From an uncultured Pelagibacteraceae bacterium (GTDB lineage: Bacteria > Pseudomonadota > Alphaproteobacteria > Pelagibacterales > Pelagibacteraceae): a stretch of DNA of 64,000 nt. The notes below the pieces were generated by a model. It had not been told where the DNA came from. It searched no databases and worked only from the letters and a program-made list of their open reading frames with translations. The position numbers and the translations under genes were made by a program. Shown in pieces: positions 9,690 through 17,970 of this stretch; position 1 is the first letter of the stretch, and every line of letters starts with the position of its first letter. Location of the stretch: assembly GCA_902588965.1 (NCBI GenBank), contig CACIRD010000002.1:124001-188000 (forward strand), written 5' to 3'.

Positions 9690-10444
9690 TATTTCATCTT
9701 GCTCATTCCTTTTCCAACAAGCTTAAAATAAATAGAATTAGGAAGAATTTTTAGAATTTTCATTATGAATGTAAATGATTTTGGGAAGTGAATTTCAAAT
9801 GAATTTTTTTTTATTAATCCATTATAAATTTCATTTGCAGCAAATTCTGGAGTTTTAATCATGGGCATTGGGAAATCATTCTGATCTGTCATTGGTGTTT
9901 TTATAAAACCGGGACTTACTAAAGAAACTCTTACATTCTTTTTTTTCATTTCAAAATATAAGCTTTCAGCAAAACTACTTAATGCTGATTTAGAAGCACA
10001 ATAAGCACCAGCTGCTGGCAAACCTCTGTATCCCGCAACAGATGAAACAATAGATATTTGTCCACTTTCTCTTTTTAAGTAGTAGTTATAAACTGCATTA
10101 ATACAATTCAATGTCCCAAAATAATTAACTTCAGTAATTTCTTTTATTTTTTCTAAATTAAATTTCTTTTCTGACGAGGGGTCATGCATGCCGGTGCAAA
10201 AAAAAGATATTTCAATTTCTTCAAACTTATTCAAGATTTTATTAAATGTATTTTTACAATCATCAACATTTGTTACATCTAAAGGAAAAGAGCAAATTGC
10301 ATTATTTTCTTTATTTAGTTCTTCTAATAATTCTTTTCTTCTAGCCGATGCAACTACTATCCAACCTTCTTTAGCAAATTTTAAAGCTAAGCATTTACCT
10401 ATTCCGCTGCTTGCACCTGTTATCCAAATAACTTTTTTTTTCAT
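9686..10444 (-). CDS. Short-chain dehydrogenase/reductase
   Basis: Classical SDR of 252 residues. The cofactor motif TGASSGIG is at residues 9-16, the catalytic Ser lies in IVSSVAG (about 134-135), and the YxxxK pair is Tyr148/Lys152 in YCASKSAL. The C-terminus (last 40 residues) is hydrophobic and basic, as in SDRs that act on lipids. The substrate is not evident. It is on the minus strand, convergent with the DUF3833 gene and divergent from tspO, yet this same set of genes often travels together, so a role in fatty acid or lipid modification is plausible. Confidence 0.88.
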   Translation of the reverse strand: MKKKVIWITGASSGIGKCLALKFAKEGWIVVASARRKELLEELNKENNAICSFPLDVTNVDDCKNTFNKILNKFEEIEISFFCTGMHDPSSEKKFNLEKIKEITEVNYFGTLNCINAVYNYYLKRESGQISIVSSVAGYRGLPAAGAYCASKSALSSFAESLYFEMKKKNVRVSLVSPGFIKTPMTDQNDFPMPMIKTPEFAANEIYNGLIKKNSFEIHFPKSFTFIMKILKILPNSIYFKLVGKGMSKMKY

Positions 10445-10468
10445 AAAGAAATATTATATAATATTACA

Positions 10469-10936
10469 ATGTTAAAAAATAAATTCCTATCTTTTATACT
10501 TTTTGCAATTGCGACCTATTCAGCATCCTTTATTGCTGGTATATCAACTATAAGTTCAAAAGAACCTTGGTACTCAAGCTTAAATAAATCATTTTTAAAT
10601 CCTCCAGACTGGGTGTTTGCTCCAGTTTGGATGGCACTATATTTGTTTATGACTATTGCTATTTGGTCAGCGTGGCATAAGAATCGAAAAGATTTAAATT
10701 TAGTTTTAATTTATTTTATACATTTATTGTTTAATACAACTTGGAGTATAGTTTTTTTTGTTTTTCATAGTATTTTAATAGCATTAATAAATTTAATTGT
10801 GCTTATTTTATTAATTGTAATTTTAATTATTAAATTTAAAAAAATAAGTATGTTAAGTTATTATTTAATGATTCCTTATTTTTTATGGAGTTGTTACGCT
10901 TTGTTACTTAATGCAACATTATTAATTTTAAACTAA
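10469..10936 (+). CDS. tspO: TspO/MBR family membrane protein
   Basis: A five-helix membrane protein of 155 residues. The family signature is clear: WYSSLNKSFLNPPDWVFAPV (residues 34-53), followed by the helix MALYLFMTIAIWSAW and the later NTTWSIVFFVFHS. TspO proteins bind porphyrins and affect tetrapyrrole and stress responses in alphaproteobacteria. In some Rhodobacteria they lie in loci linked to singlet-oxygen or light stress, which would fit the adjacent lipid-modification genes. It starts 24 bp from the divergent SDR gene, so a shared promoter region is likely. It ends 1 bp before the next gene. Confidence 0.9.
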   Translation: MLKNKFLSFILFAIATYSASFIAGISTISSKEPWYSSLNKSFLNPPDWVFAPVWMALYLFMTIAIWSAWHKNRKDLNLVLIYFIHLLFNTTWSIVFFVFHSILIALINLIVLILLIVILIIKFKKISMLSYYLMIPYFLWSCYALLLNATLLILN

Positions 10937-10937
10937 G

Positions 10938-12041
10938 ATGGACGATGTAATAATTATTGGTGGTGGAATAATTGGTACTTCAACGGCTTATTTTTTAGCC
11001 AAAGAAGGTAGAAAAGTTAAAGTTATTGAAAGAGACCCCACATACAAGCAAGCTTCTTTCCCTTTGTCTCTTGGCGGTTTCAGAAGGCAATTTTACCAAA
11101 AAGAAAATATTTTGCTTGGAAAGTTTGCTAAAGAATTTATTTTTAATTTACCAAATATTTTAAAAACAGAAAAAAATCCTAATCCAACTGCTAGCATGGT
11201 TCCTAATGGATATCTGTTAATGTTTGGTCCGGAGCATGCTGAAGAACAGTATAGAGCTTTAGAAAATCATAAAGCTTGTGATGCTGGAACAAAAAATATT
11301 AAAGGTACAGATTTGTCTAAAATATTTCCCTACATAAACAACGACGGTATTGAGACCGCAACTTATACAGATAATAAAACTGAAGGATGGATAGATCCAT
11401 TTATGTTTCATGGGGCTTTGAAGAGTAAAGCTATTGAATTAGGAGCAGTATTTATTAAAGGAGAAATAAATGATATTTCAGATGTTAAAGCAAAAACAAT
11501 TATTTCTGCAGCTGGATGTTGGACAAATAAACTTTTAAAAGACATACCTGTTGTTCCTCAAAAACATACAGTCTTTAGGGTAAAATGTCCTAAACATTAC
11601 CCAGAAATGCCTTTGACTGGCGATTTAACGACAGGAGTTTATTGGCGACCAGAGGGAAAAGAATACCTAGCAGGATCACCTATATCAGTTTTCGATTCTG
11701 AAGATTTGGAGCCAGCTTGGAATGATTTCGAAGATTTGGTATGGCCAGCACTAGCAAAAAGAATTCCTGCTTTTGAGGAATTAAAACTAACTGGAGGATG
11801 GGCTGGTTATTACGATTGTAATAAGTTAGACAATAATGCAGTAGTTGGCAAACATCCAAAATACGATAACGTTTACCTAGCTTCAGGATTTACCGGAAGA
11901 GGTTTAATGCAAGCTCCAGGTATAGGACGCGCCTTAACTGAGCTAATTGTTTATGGATCTTACCAAACTATAGATATAAGCGAATTTGCTGTTGAAAGAG
12001 TTCTAAACAAAAATGCAAGACCAGAACCTTATGTTTTATAA
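10938..12041 (+). CDS. FAD-dependent oxidoreductase of the DAO (glycine/D-amino acid oxidase) family
   Basis: A 367-residue flavoprotein. The FAD motif VIIIGGGIIGTSTAYFLAKE is at residues 4-23, and the C-terminal flavin contact region reads YLASGFTGRGLMQAPGIGRAL (about 315-335). The family includes sarcosine oxidases, D-amino acid dehydrogenases and FOXRED1. A secondary amine or amino acid substrate is likely but not determined. The start is 2 bp after the tspO stop, so it may be cotranscribed, although function need not be linked. In this window full of N-methyl amine catabolism, a monomeric sarcosine or N-methyl amino acid oxidase role is one possibility. Confidence 0.85.
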   Translation: MDDVIIIGGGIIGTSTAYFLAKEGRKVKVIERDPTYKQASFPLSLGGFRRQFYQKENILLGKFAKEFIFNLPNILKTEKNPNPTASMVPNGYLLMFGPEHAEEQYRALENHKACDAGTKNIKGTDLSKIFPYINNDGIETATYTDNKTEGWIDPFMFHGALKSKAIELGAVFIKGEINDISDVKAKTIISAAGCWTNKLLKDIPVVPQKHTVFRVKCPKHYPEMPLTGDLTTGVYWRPEGKEYLAGSPISVFDSEDLEPAWNDFEDLVWPALAKRIPAFEELKLTGGWAGYYDCNKLDNNAVVGKHPKYDNVYLASGFTGRGLMQAPGIGRALTELIVYGSYQTIDISEFAVERVLNKNARPEPYVL

Positions 12042-12201
12042 TTTTTTTACAAATGTTCCTAAATAACCATTGAAACAGCAAACAGCAATTATAAGAAGCT
12101 GACCCTTTAATGAATAAAAGTCAAAAGAAGGATAAAAACTTATCGCAATACTAAAAAAAATATAAGTTATAATAAATGGTCTTATAAATTTCTTAATTAA
12201 T

Positions 12202-13401
12202 TTATTTCTTTTTATATTTTGCAGCCTCCTCAGAACCGCTAGTAGCAGACCCTTTGCTATAAGAGTGAGCTCCCATACCAGCTAATTGACCATCTTTCAC
12301 AATTAAATACTGGTTTCTGATTTCTCTTTTTTCAAAGAAACATTCTAATATTTCTCTTACCCCATCAGCATATCTAGCTTGTGCTGACAATGAAGTTCCA
12401 GAAGTATGAGGTGTCATTCCATGATTAGGCATGCTTCTCCAGACATGGTCATTTGGCGCAGGTTGTGGAAACCAAACATCGCCTGCATAACCACTTAACT
12501 GACCGCTTTTGAGAGCTTTCGCAATTGCATCTTTATTACAAATTTTACCTCTAGCAGTATTTACTATATAAGCACCTTTTTTCATCTTACTTATCATTGC
12601 ATCATCAAATAAATTTTCTGTCTCAGGGTGAAGAGGACAATTTATTGTCACAACATCACAAACTTTGACCATTGACTCTACAGATTTATGAAATGTTAAA
12701 TTTAGTTCTTTTTCAACACTATCAGGTAGTTTATGCCTATCAAAATAATGAAGGTGAACATCGAAAGGTTTCATTTTTCTTAATGCGTCTAATCCAATTC
12801 TTCCAGCTGCAACCGTACCTACGTGCATACCTTCAACGTCATATGATCTTTGAACAGCATCAGCAATATTCCATCCTCCTTCATTAACGATTCTATGTTG
12901 ATTATGGTAATCTCTTACCATCGAAACAATCATCATAACAATATGTTCTGCAACTGATCTAGAGTTACAGAAAGTTACCTCAACAACATCAATTTTATTA
13001 TCCATTGCTGCTTGAAGATCTACGTGATCTGATCCTATACCTGCAGTAATAGCCATTTTAAGATTCTTTGCTTTTGCAATTCTTTCTTTAGTTAAATAAT
13101 AAGGAAAAAAGGGTTGGGAAATAACGATATCAGCATCAACAATATGCTTATCAGCTTCACATCCATCACCGTCTTTACTATTAGTAACTACTAACTCATG
13201 ACCATTACTTTCTAAAAATTTTCTTAATCCCAATTCACCTGATACACAACCTAATAATTGTCCTGGTGTAAAATCTCTACCTTTGGGACTTGGTAATGTC
13301 ATTCCATCTGGATATTTTTCTAATTTTGGAAGATCTGAGAGAGGATAAGATTTTGGCATACCTCCTTTTGGATCATCATATAATACACATAGTACTTTCA
13401 T
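12202..13401 (-). CDS. fdh: NAD-dependent formate dehydrogenase
   Basis: Metal-free formate dehydrogenase that oxidises formate to CO2 with NAD. The length (399 residues) and residue numbering match the Pseudomonas sp. 101 enzyme: Asn146 (TFCNSRSV), the NAD loop TVAAGRIG (196-203), Asp221, Arg284 (NTARGK), Asp308, Gln313 (FPQP) and His332 (PHTSG) are all in place. AGGAG precedes the ATG. This enzyme is the terminal step for C1 units released as formate through Fhs (25-26.7 kb), so it links demethylation of betaines to NADH production. It is upstream-adjacent to an apparent terminator at 13448-13478 that separates it from the HPP gene. Confidence 0.95.
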   Translation of the reverse strand: MKVLCVLYDDPKGGMPKSYPLSDLPKLEKYPDGMTLPSPKGRDFTPGQLLGCVSGELGLRKFLESNGHELVVTNSKDGDGCEADKHIVDADIVISQPFFPYYLTKERIAKAKNLKMAITAGIGSDHVDLQAAMDNKIDVVEVTFCNSRSVAEHIVMMIVSMVRDYHNQHRIVNEGGWNIADAVQRSYDVEGMHVGTVAAGRIGLDALRKMKPFDVHLHYFDRHKLPDSVEKELNLTFHKSVESMVKVCDVVTINCPLHPETENLFDDAMISKMKKGAYIVNTARGKICNKDAIAKALKSGQLSGYAGDVWFPQPAPNDHVWRSMPNHGMTPHTSGTSLSAQARYADGVREILECFFEKREIRNQYLIVKDGQLAGMGAHSYSKGSATSGSEEAAKYKKK

Positions 13402-13447
13402 TTTATCTCCTAATCTAATTTTATATCGTTAATGATTATTTATATTC

Positions 13448-13478
13448 AAAAGCCTACCATAAAAATAGATGGGCAGGC
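13448..13478 (-). terminator. Rho-independent terminator-like hairpin after the HPP-family gene
   Basis: Read on the minus strand, GCCTGCCCAT, a loop of about 8 nt, and ATGGTAGGC form a stem of two 4-bp GC-rich blocks with a small internal bulge. It is followed by TTTT and an AT-rich tail. It lies 14 bp beyond the stop of the HPP gene and upstream of the fdh start, where a terminator for the scaffold/HPP pair would be expected. The short T run makes this moderately supported. Confidence 0.55.
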
Positions 13479-13491
13479 AATTAAATTATGT

Positions 13492-13956
13492 CTACTTTGG
13501 GTATTGTTTTTTTAATATTAATTTATTAATTATTATAGCAAAGATTAAGATAATTACCGATCCGACAATCACCGGATTTATTATATAATCTAAAGAAACA
13601 CTTCCAATAATAACTATAATTGGATTGCCTCCTGCGGGTGGGTGCGTAACATTTAATAAAATCATAAGACCTACACCTACACCAACTGCAATAGGTATTA
13701 AGATATAGTTTGGCAGTGGTACAAGATATAAAAATAATATACCTACAATTGAAGTTATTAAGTGTCCAAAAAAAACATTTCTTGGTTGGGCAAATGGACT
13801 TTCAGGGTAACCATATATTAGAACCATAGAAGACCCAAAAGATGCAATTAAAAAAACACCAAGATTCGTTTTGTATGTTAGTAAAGTTAGAACACCAATA
13901 GTTATAAAAGAAAAAAAAGCAGCTAAAAATGACTTTTTAAAATTATTTTTTTCCAT
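13492..13956 (-). CDS. HPP family integral membrane protein
   Basis: A 154-residue membrane protein with four to five hydrophobic helices and the defining motif THPPAGGNP after MILLN (about residues 104-112). HPP family members have been linked to nitrite transport in plants and cyanobacteria, but most bacterial ones are uncharacterised, so no substrate is proposed. It overlaps the end of the preceding scaffold gene by 14 bp and is probably cotranscribed with it. Confidence 0.85.
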   Translation of the reverse strand: MEKNNFKKSFLAAFFSFITIGVLTLLTYKTNLGVFLIASFGSSMVLIYGYPESPFAQPRNVFFGHLITSIVGILFLYLVPLPNYILIPIAVGVGVGLMILLNVTHPPAGGNPIIVIIGSVSLDYIINPVIVGSVIILIFAIIINKLILKKQYPK

Positions 13957-14362
13957 TATTTTTTAATTTTTTTGTTATGTTGGATAAAGTTTTAAACGGC
14001 AACATTAAACATTCTTTACGAGAAATATTATTTTTATTAAATAGTTTATGAAAAACAGCCCATTGTTTCGGGAATTTTTCTTCGCTGGCTTTAAAAGAAT
14101 TTTCAACTAAATTAATTAATTCATTAATATTTGAAAGCTTAGCATGCTTGGCTTTTCTAGATAACAAGCTAGCTGATGCTTGACAGTATATGCAGGACTT
14201 ACAAATGTATCCGAAATCATCAATTTTATTTTTTTTAATTTTTAAAGTTATTTCCATTTCATCACCACAAATCGAATTTTTTTGTTTAGATGCATGTGTA
14301 TGATTATCAATATGTTTATGATTATCTATATTTGCAGCGATTTCTAAAATTTCAAGGTCCAT
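13943..14362 (-). CDS. IscU/SufU-like iron-sulfur scaffold protein
   Basis: A 139-residue protein with the arrangement of the NifU N-terminal/IscU/SufU fold: CGDEMEITLKI (Cys near 32 followed by Asp), CKSCIYCQASASLLS (Cys near 54-60) and CLMLPFKTL near the C-terminus. These supply the three cluster-binding cysteines plus extra ones. It differs from canonical IscU by a His-rich N-terminal patch (NHKHIDNHTHASKQ, about residues 13-26). It pairs with an HPP membrane protein rather than with cysteine desulfurase genes. It may be a specialised or divergent scaffold; metal binding through the His patch is inference. Confidence 0.72.
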   Translation of the reverse strand: MDLEILEIAANIDNHKHIDNHTHASKQKNSICGDEMEITLKIKKNKIDDFGYICKSCIYCQASASLLSRKAKHAKLSNINELINLVENSFKASEEKFPKQWAVFHKLFNKNNISRKECLMLPFKTLSNITKKLKNNGKK

Positions 14363-14405
14363 TTAAATTCTTTATTAAAAGATAATATAAATTATATTTT
14401 GTTTT

Positions 14406-14591
14406 ATGAGCGAAGACAATATTTCAGCAGCAGTCATTGTGGGTGATAAAACCAGAAGATTAAGTACCGAAATCAATAGTAAAAGTAGAGAATGGAGTAA
14501 AAAAAATGGTTCAAAAACAATTTATTTTGAAAATGAAAAATATGATACATTTTTTTATATAAATACGAAAAAAAATTTTGAAAAACTTTAG
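14406..14591 (+). CDS. Small protein resembling an internally shortened MobA
   Basis: A 61-residue frame ending 21 bp before moeA. Its first part, ISAAVIVGDKTRRLS, resembles the nucleotide-binding start of MobA (typically a V-L-A-G-G-K-S-R-R-M pattern), but the glycine-rich loop is degraded (VGDKTRR). Its last part, DTFFYINTKKNFEKL, resembles the conserved MobA C-terminus (D-P-F-x-N-I-N-T-P-E-D-L). The roughly 130 residues between these ends in normal MobA are missing. Position directly before moeA fits a former molybdenum cofactor operon. It could be an eroded mobA remnant kept in frame, or a short protein with chance resemblance. No clear Shine-Dalgarno is seen. Confidence 0.5.
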   Translation: MSEDNISAAVIVGDKTRRLSTEINSKSREWSKKNGSKTIYFENEKYDTFFYINTKKNFEKL

Positions 14592-14612
14592 ATATTTTGA
14601 GGAAAATTAAAA

Positions 14613-15857
14613 ATGATAAATTATAATAAATCGATTTCAATATTAAAAAAAAATAGAATTCAAATTAAAAATGAGGAAATATTAACTAAAGATTCATTAA
14701 ACAGAATTTGTGCAAGAAATATAGTTTCAAGAAATTATCATCCCTCAGCAAATAATTCTGCATTTGATGGCTTTGCAATTAGATCTGGTGATACACTTAA
14801 AGCATCGAAAAAAAAAAAAATTAAATTTCAAATTTTAAAGATTATCGCAGCAGGGGACAAGCCCTTAGTTAAGTATAAAAAAAATTCTGCTATAGAAATA
14901 ATGACCGGAGCAATTATCCCAAGTCAATATGATACCATAATTCCTGTAGAACAAGCTAAAATTATTCACTCAAAAAAAAAAAATTTTTTATTAATAGAAA
15001 AAAAAATTAAAAAAAATCAACATGTAAGGTTTTATGGTTCTGATTTTAAAAAAGGACAGTTAGTCATTAAAAAAGGATCTTTAATTACACCGTCTCATAT
15101 ATTAGCACTTAAAACACTTGGCCACAAAAATATTTTAGTTAAAAAAAAACCAAATATATTATTTTTTTCAACGGGAAATGAAATTTCAAATTCTCAAATA
15201 ATTCCAGTATGGAAAGTAAGAAATTCAAATATTCATTATTTAAAATCTTTAGATAAAAATTTTCTCTTTAACTTTTATAATGGTGGAATTATTAGAGATA
15301 AAAGTGAAAAGAAATTTTATAATATTTTAAATAAAAAATTAAAATCTAAATTTGATATTATAGTGAGTTTTGGAGCTGTGTCAGCAGGTAAATTTGATTT
15401 TATTCCAAAAATTATAAAAAAGTTTAAGACTAAAGGATATTTTAAAGGTGTTTCGATAAGACCTGGAAAACCTTTTTTATTTTCAAAAATTTCAAATAAA
15501 GTTTTTTTCGGTCTACCTGGAAATCCAATTTCTTCTGCAGCATGTTTTAGATTTTTTTTATTTCCCTATTTGTTAAATATTCTAGGTTGCTCACCAGAAA
15601 AACCAATTAAAGCTATTCTAAAAAATAGTTTTATTAAAAATAAAAATTTTACTAGATTTCTTAAAGCTAAAATTGTTTTAAACAAAAAAAATCTGCTTGA
15701 GGTTGAAATTCTAAAAGGACAAGAGTCTTTTAGAATAAATCCATTCATTAGTTCTAATGTTTGGGTCATGCTTAAAAATGGCAAATCTCATTTTAAAAAA
15801 GGCCAAGTAATTGATTGTTTTAATTTAAACATAGGTAATAATTTTATCTTTAAATAA
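14613..15857 (+). CDS. moeA: Molybdopterin molybdenumtransferase MoeA
   Basis: A 414-residue MoeA homolog that would insert molybdate into molybdopterin-AMP. Recognisable segments are HPSANNSAFDGFAIRSGD (about 47-64), IMTGAIIPSQYDTIIPVEQ (about 96-114), SFGAVSAGKFDFIPK (about 252-266; usually a GGVSVGxxD pattern) and GLPGNPISS (about 299-307). The sequence is unusually Lys/Asn/Phe-rich and the GGVSVG motif is altered to GAVSAG, so it is divergent. AGGA appears 12 bp upstream of the ATG. The formate dehydrogenase nearby is not a molybdoenzyme, so the cofactor would serve enzymes outside the window. Confidence 0.88.
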   Translation: MINYNKSISILKKNRIQIKNEEILTKDSLNRICARNIVSRNYHPSANNSAFDGFAIRSGDTLKASKKKKIKFQILKIIAAGDKPLVKYKKNSAIEIMTGAIIPSQYDTIIPVEQAKIIHSKKKNFLLIEKKIKKNQHVRFYGSDFKKGQLVIKKGSLITPSHILALKTLGHKNILVKKKPNILFFSTGNEISNSQIIPVWKVRNSNIHYLKSLDKNFLFNFYNGGIIRDKSEKKFYNILNKKLKSKFDIIVSFGAVSAGKFDFIPKIIKKFKTKGYFKGVSIRPGKPFLFSKISNKVFFGLPGNPISSAACFRFFLFPYLLNILGCSPEKPIKAILKNSFIKNKNFTRFLKAKIVLNKKNLLEVEILKGQESFRINPFISSNVWVMLKNGKSHFKKGQVIDCFNLNIGNNFIFK

Positions 15858-15901
15858 CTATTTATATTGTAGTTAGATAAAATAGAGATTAAAAATTATA
15901 A

Positions 15902-16807
15902 ATGATTAAATTAAGAAACGAAAATATTGCTGTTCCTGTAGTTTTATTCGCTGGTATACTTTGGTCCTTTGGACCATTGGTGGTAAGATATATAGACCAA
16001 GCAGATTTATTTGCTTGGCAATATTTATTTACTAGAGGTATTACGATATTTATTTTATTAAATATTTTTCTTTTTTTTGAAGAAGGAATAAGTTTTTACA
16101 AAAATTATTTAAAAATAGGTATATCGGGTGTTATCGGTGGATCCGGTCTAGGTTTTGCTATGATTCTTTTTATATGGTCAATAACAAATACTACTGCAGC
16201 AGTGACTCTTCTTTGCTTAGCCTCAATGCCTTTTATAACAGCGCTATTAGGTTTTTTATTTTTGAAAGAAAAGATTACAACAAATGTATGGCTAGCAATA
16301 ATTGTTGCTACTATTGGTATTTTTATAATGTCTATTGGAGATTTTGAAAAAGGATCTTTACTGGGTTTTTTATTGGGTATTTTGTCAGCTGCAGGATTTT
16401 CTGTATTTTCTGTTTCTTTAAGATGGAGAAAAGAAACCCCTAAATTCACCACAGTTGCTTTTGCTGGAATTTTTTGTGCAATTATATCTGGAATTATTTT
16501 ATTAAGTAATGATTTAAACTTTCTATCAACAAGCAAAAATCAAAGCTTGTTTGCAACCCATGGAGTATTAGTTTGTTTAGGCTTAATACTTTATTCAATT
16601 GGATCAAAAAATATACCTGCTGCAGAACTTACACTTTTATCATTAACGGAAATTGTTGGTGGAATATTTTGGGTTTGGTTGCCCATACTTGGTATTAATG
16701 AAGTTCCCTCTAATACCACCGTTATTGGAGGCTTCTTAATTTTCTTATCTCTAGTCTATTACAGTTTAATGATAAAACAAAATAGAAGATTTATAGCTTT
16801 AAATTAA
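15902..16807 (+). CDS. EamA/DMT family transporter
   Basis: A 301-residue membrane protein with ten predicted hydrophobic helices in two EamA repeats. The first repeat contains ILWSFGPLVVRYIDQADLF near the N-terminus and TTAAVTLLCLASMPFITAL; the second has IPAAELTLLSLTEIVGGIFW near residue 238. DMT transporters move small metabolites, often as exporters. The substrate cannot be read from the sequence. It is 3 bp upstream of the amidinotransferase gene and may be in the same transcript. Confidence 0.87.
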   Translation: MIKLRNENIAVPVVLFAGILWSFGPLVVRYIDQADLFAWQYLFTRGITIFILLNIFLFFEEGISFYKNYLKIGISGVIGGSGLGFAMILFIWSITNTTAAVTLLCLASMPFITALLGFLFLKEKITTNVWLAIIVATIGIFIMSIGDFEKGSLLGFLLGILSAAGFSVFSVSLRWRKETPKFTTVAFAGIFCAIISGIILLSNDLNFLSTSKNQSLFATHGVLVCLGLILYSIGSKNIPAAELTLLSLTEIVGGIFWVWLPILGINEVPSNTTVIGGFLIFLSLVYYSLMIKQNRRFIALN

Positions 16808-16810
16808 ATT

Positions 16811-17929
16811 ATGAACTCATCAAAAGTGATAGTTAACAGCTGGAACGAGTGGGATCCGTTAAAACATGTTATCGTTGGTAAGGCAGATGGATGTTGTATA
16901 CCAGCACCTGAGCCAGCGCTAGATGCTAAAGTGCCAGAAGACTCTGATATGAAAGGACAATATGGACCAAGAACAAAAGATACAGTAGATAAAGCAAATG
17001 AATTACTTGACAATTTTGCATCACTACTGAAAAAAAGAGGTATTAAAGTAGACAGACCTGTTCCGATAAAACATAATCAAAAAATTTCTACACCAGATTG
17101 GGAAGCAGAAAGTATGTTTGGGTGTATGCCAGCAAGAGATTTAATTTTAACCGTCGGTAATGAAATGCTAGAGGCAACTATGAGTTATAGATGTAGATGG
17201 TTTGAATATTTAAATTATAGACCTTTAATTCAAAAATATTTTATAGAAGATCCAAATATGAGACATGAAATAGCTCCAAAACCAAGACTAACTGATAAAG
17301 ATTACAGAAAAGATTATTTATCGGAAAAAATTGGAGTTGAAAAAAGACTTAAGTGGACCGAAGATAAATTTTTCGTTACAACTGAAGAAGAACCATTATT
17401 TGATGCAGCTGACATTCTGAGATTTGGAAAAGATTTAGTTGTTCAACATGGTTTTACGACAAACTTAAAAGGTATAGATTGGTTAAGAAGACATTTTAAA
17501 GATCATAGAATACATGCGGTTAATTTTCCAGGAGATCCTTATCCTATACATATAGATGCTACTTTCACACCAATTAAAGAAGGTTTAATCATTAATAATC
17601 CACAAAGAAGACTTCCAAAAGATCAAAGGAAATTATTTGAAAATAACGGATGGGAAATCATAGATGCAGCTCAACCTGCTCACAATTCACCACCTCCTCT
17701 TTGTTATTCATCTGTATGGTTATCAATGAATGTACTTGTTTTAGATCCAAAAACAGTATGTGTTGAAAAAAGTGAAATTTTTCAAGCCGAGCAATTAGAT
17801 AAATTAGGAATGGAAGTTATACCAGTTGATTTAAGAGATGCCTATGCATTTGGTGGTGGTTTACACTGCTGCACAGCAGACGTTTATAGAGAGGGTCAAC
17901 TAAAAGATTATTTTCCTAAACAATCTTAA
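16811..17929 (+). CDS. Glycine amidinotransferase-like enzyme
   Basis: A 372-residue member of the guanidino-group modifying superfamily most like L-arginine:glycine amidinotransferase. The catalytic Cys353 is in GGGLHCCTADVYREG near the C-terminus, and the Asp and His of the triad are likely in EEPLFDAADILRFGKDLV (about 197-214) and YPIHIDATFTPIKEG (about 239-253). Such enzymes move an amidino group from arginine to an amine, giving guanidinoacetate or related compounds plus ornithine. The acceptor here is not determined. The N-terminus starts with VNSWNEWDPLKHVIVG, typical of the family. In a window devoted to glycine metabolism, glycine as acceptor is plausible. Confidence 0.85.
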   Translation: MNSSKVIVNSWNEWDPLKHVIVGKADGCCIPAPEPALDAKVPEDSDMKGQYGPRTKDTVDKANELLDNFASLLKKRGIKVDRPVPIKHNQKISTPDWEAESMFGCMPARDLILTVGNEMLEATMSYRCRWFEYLNYRPLIQKYFIEDPNMRHEIAPKPRLTDKDYRKDYLSEKIGVEKRLKWTEDKFFVTTEEEPLFDAADILRFGKDLVVQHGFTTNLKGIDWLRRHFKDHRIHAVNFPGDPYPIHIDATFTPIKEGLIINNPQRRLPKDQRKLFENNGWEIIDAAQPAHNSPPPLCYSSVWLSMNVLVLDPKTVCVEKSEIFQAEQLDKLGMEVIPVDLRDAYAFGGGLHCCTADVYREGQLKDYFPKQS

Positions 17930-17970
17930 CATGATTTTAATTTTTTGAATTTTAGGTATAGAATATAAAT

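Noticed and set aside
12225..12230. AGGAGG on the minus strand as the ribosome site of a small gene after fdh
   Set aside because: It codes for two residues near the end of the formate dehydrogenase, and no start codon lies at a proper distance downstream.
14613..15857. moeA as evidence for a molybdenum formate dehydrogenase nearby
   Set aside because: The adjacent formate dehydrogenase is the metal-free NAD type with all its known residues in place. No molybdoenzyme gene is present in the window.
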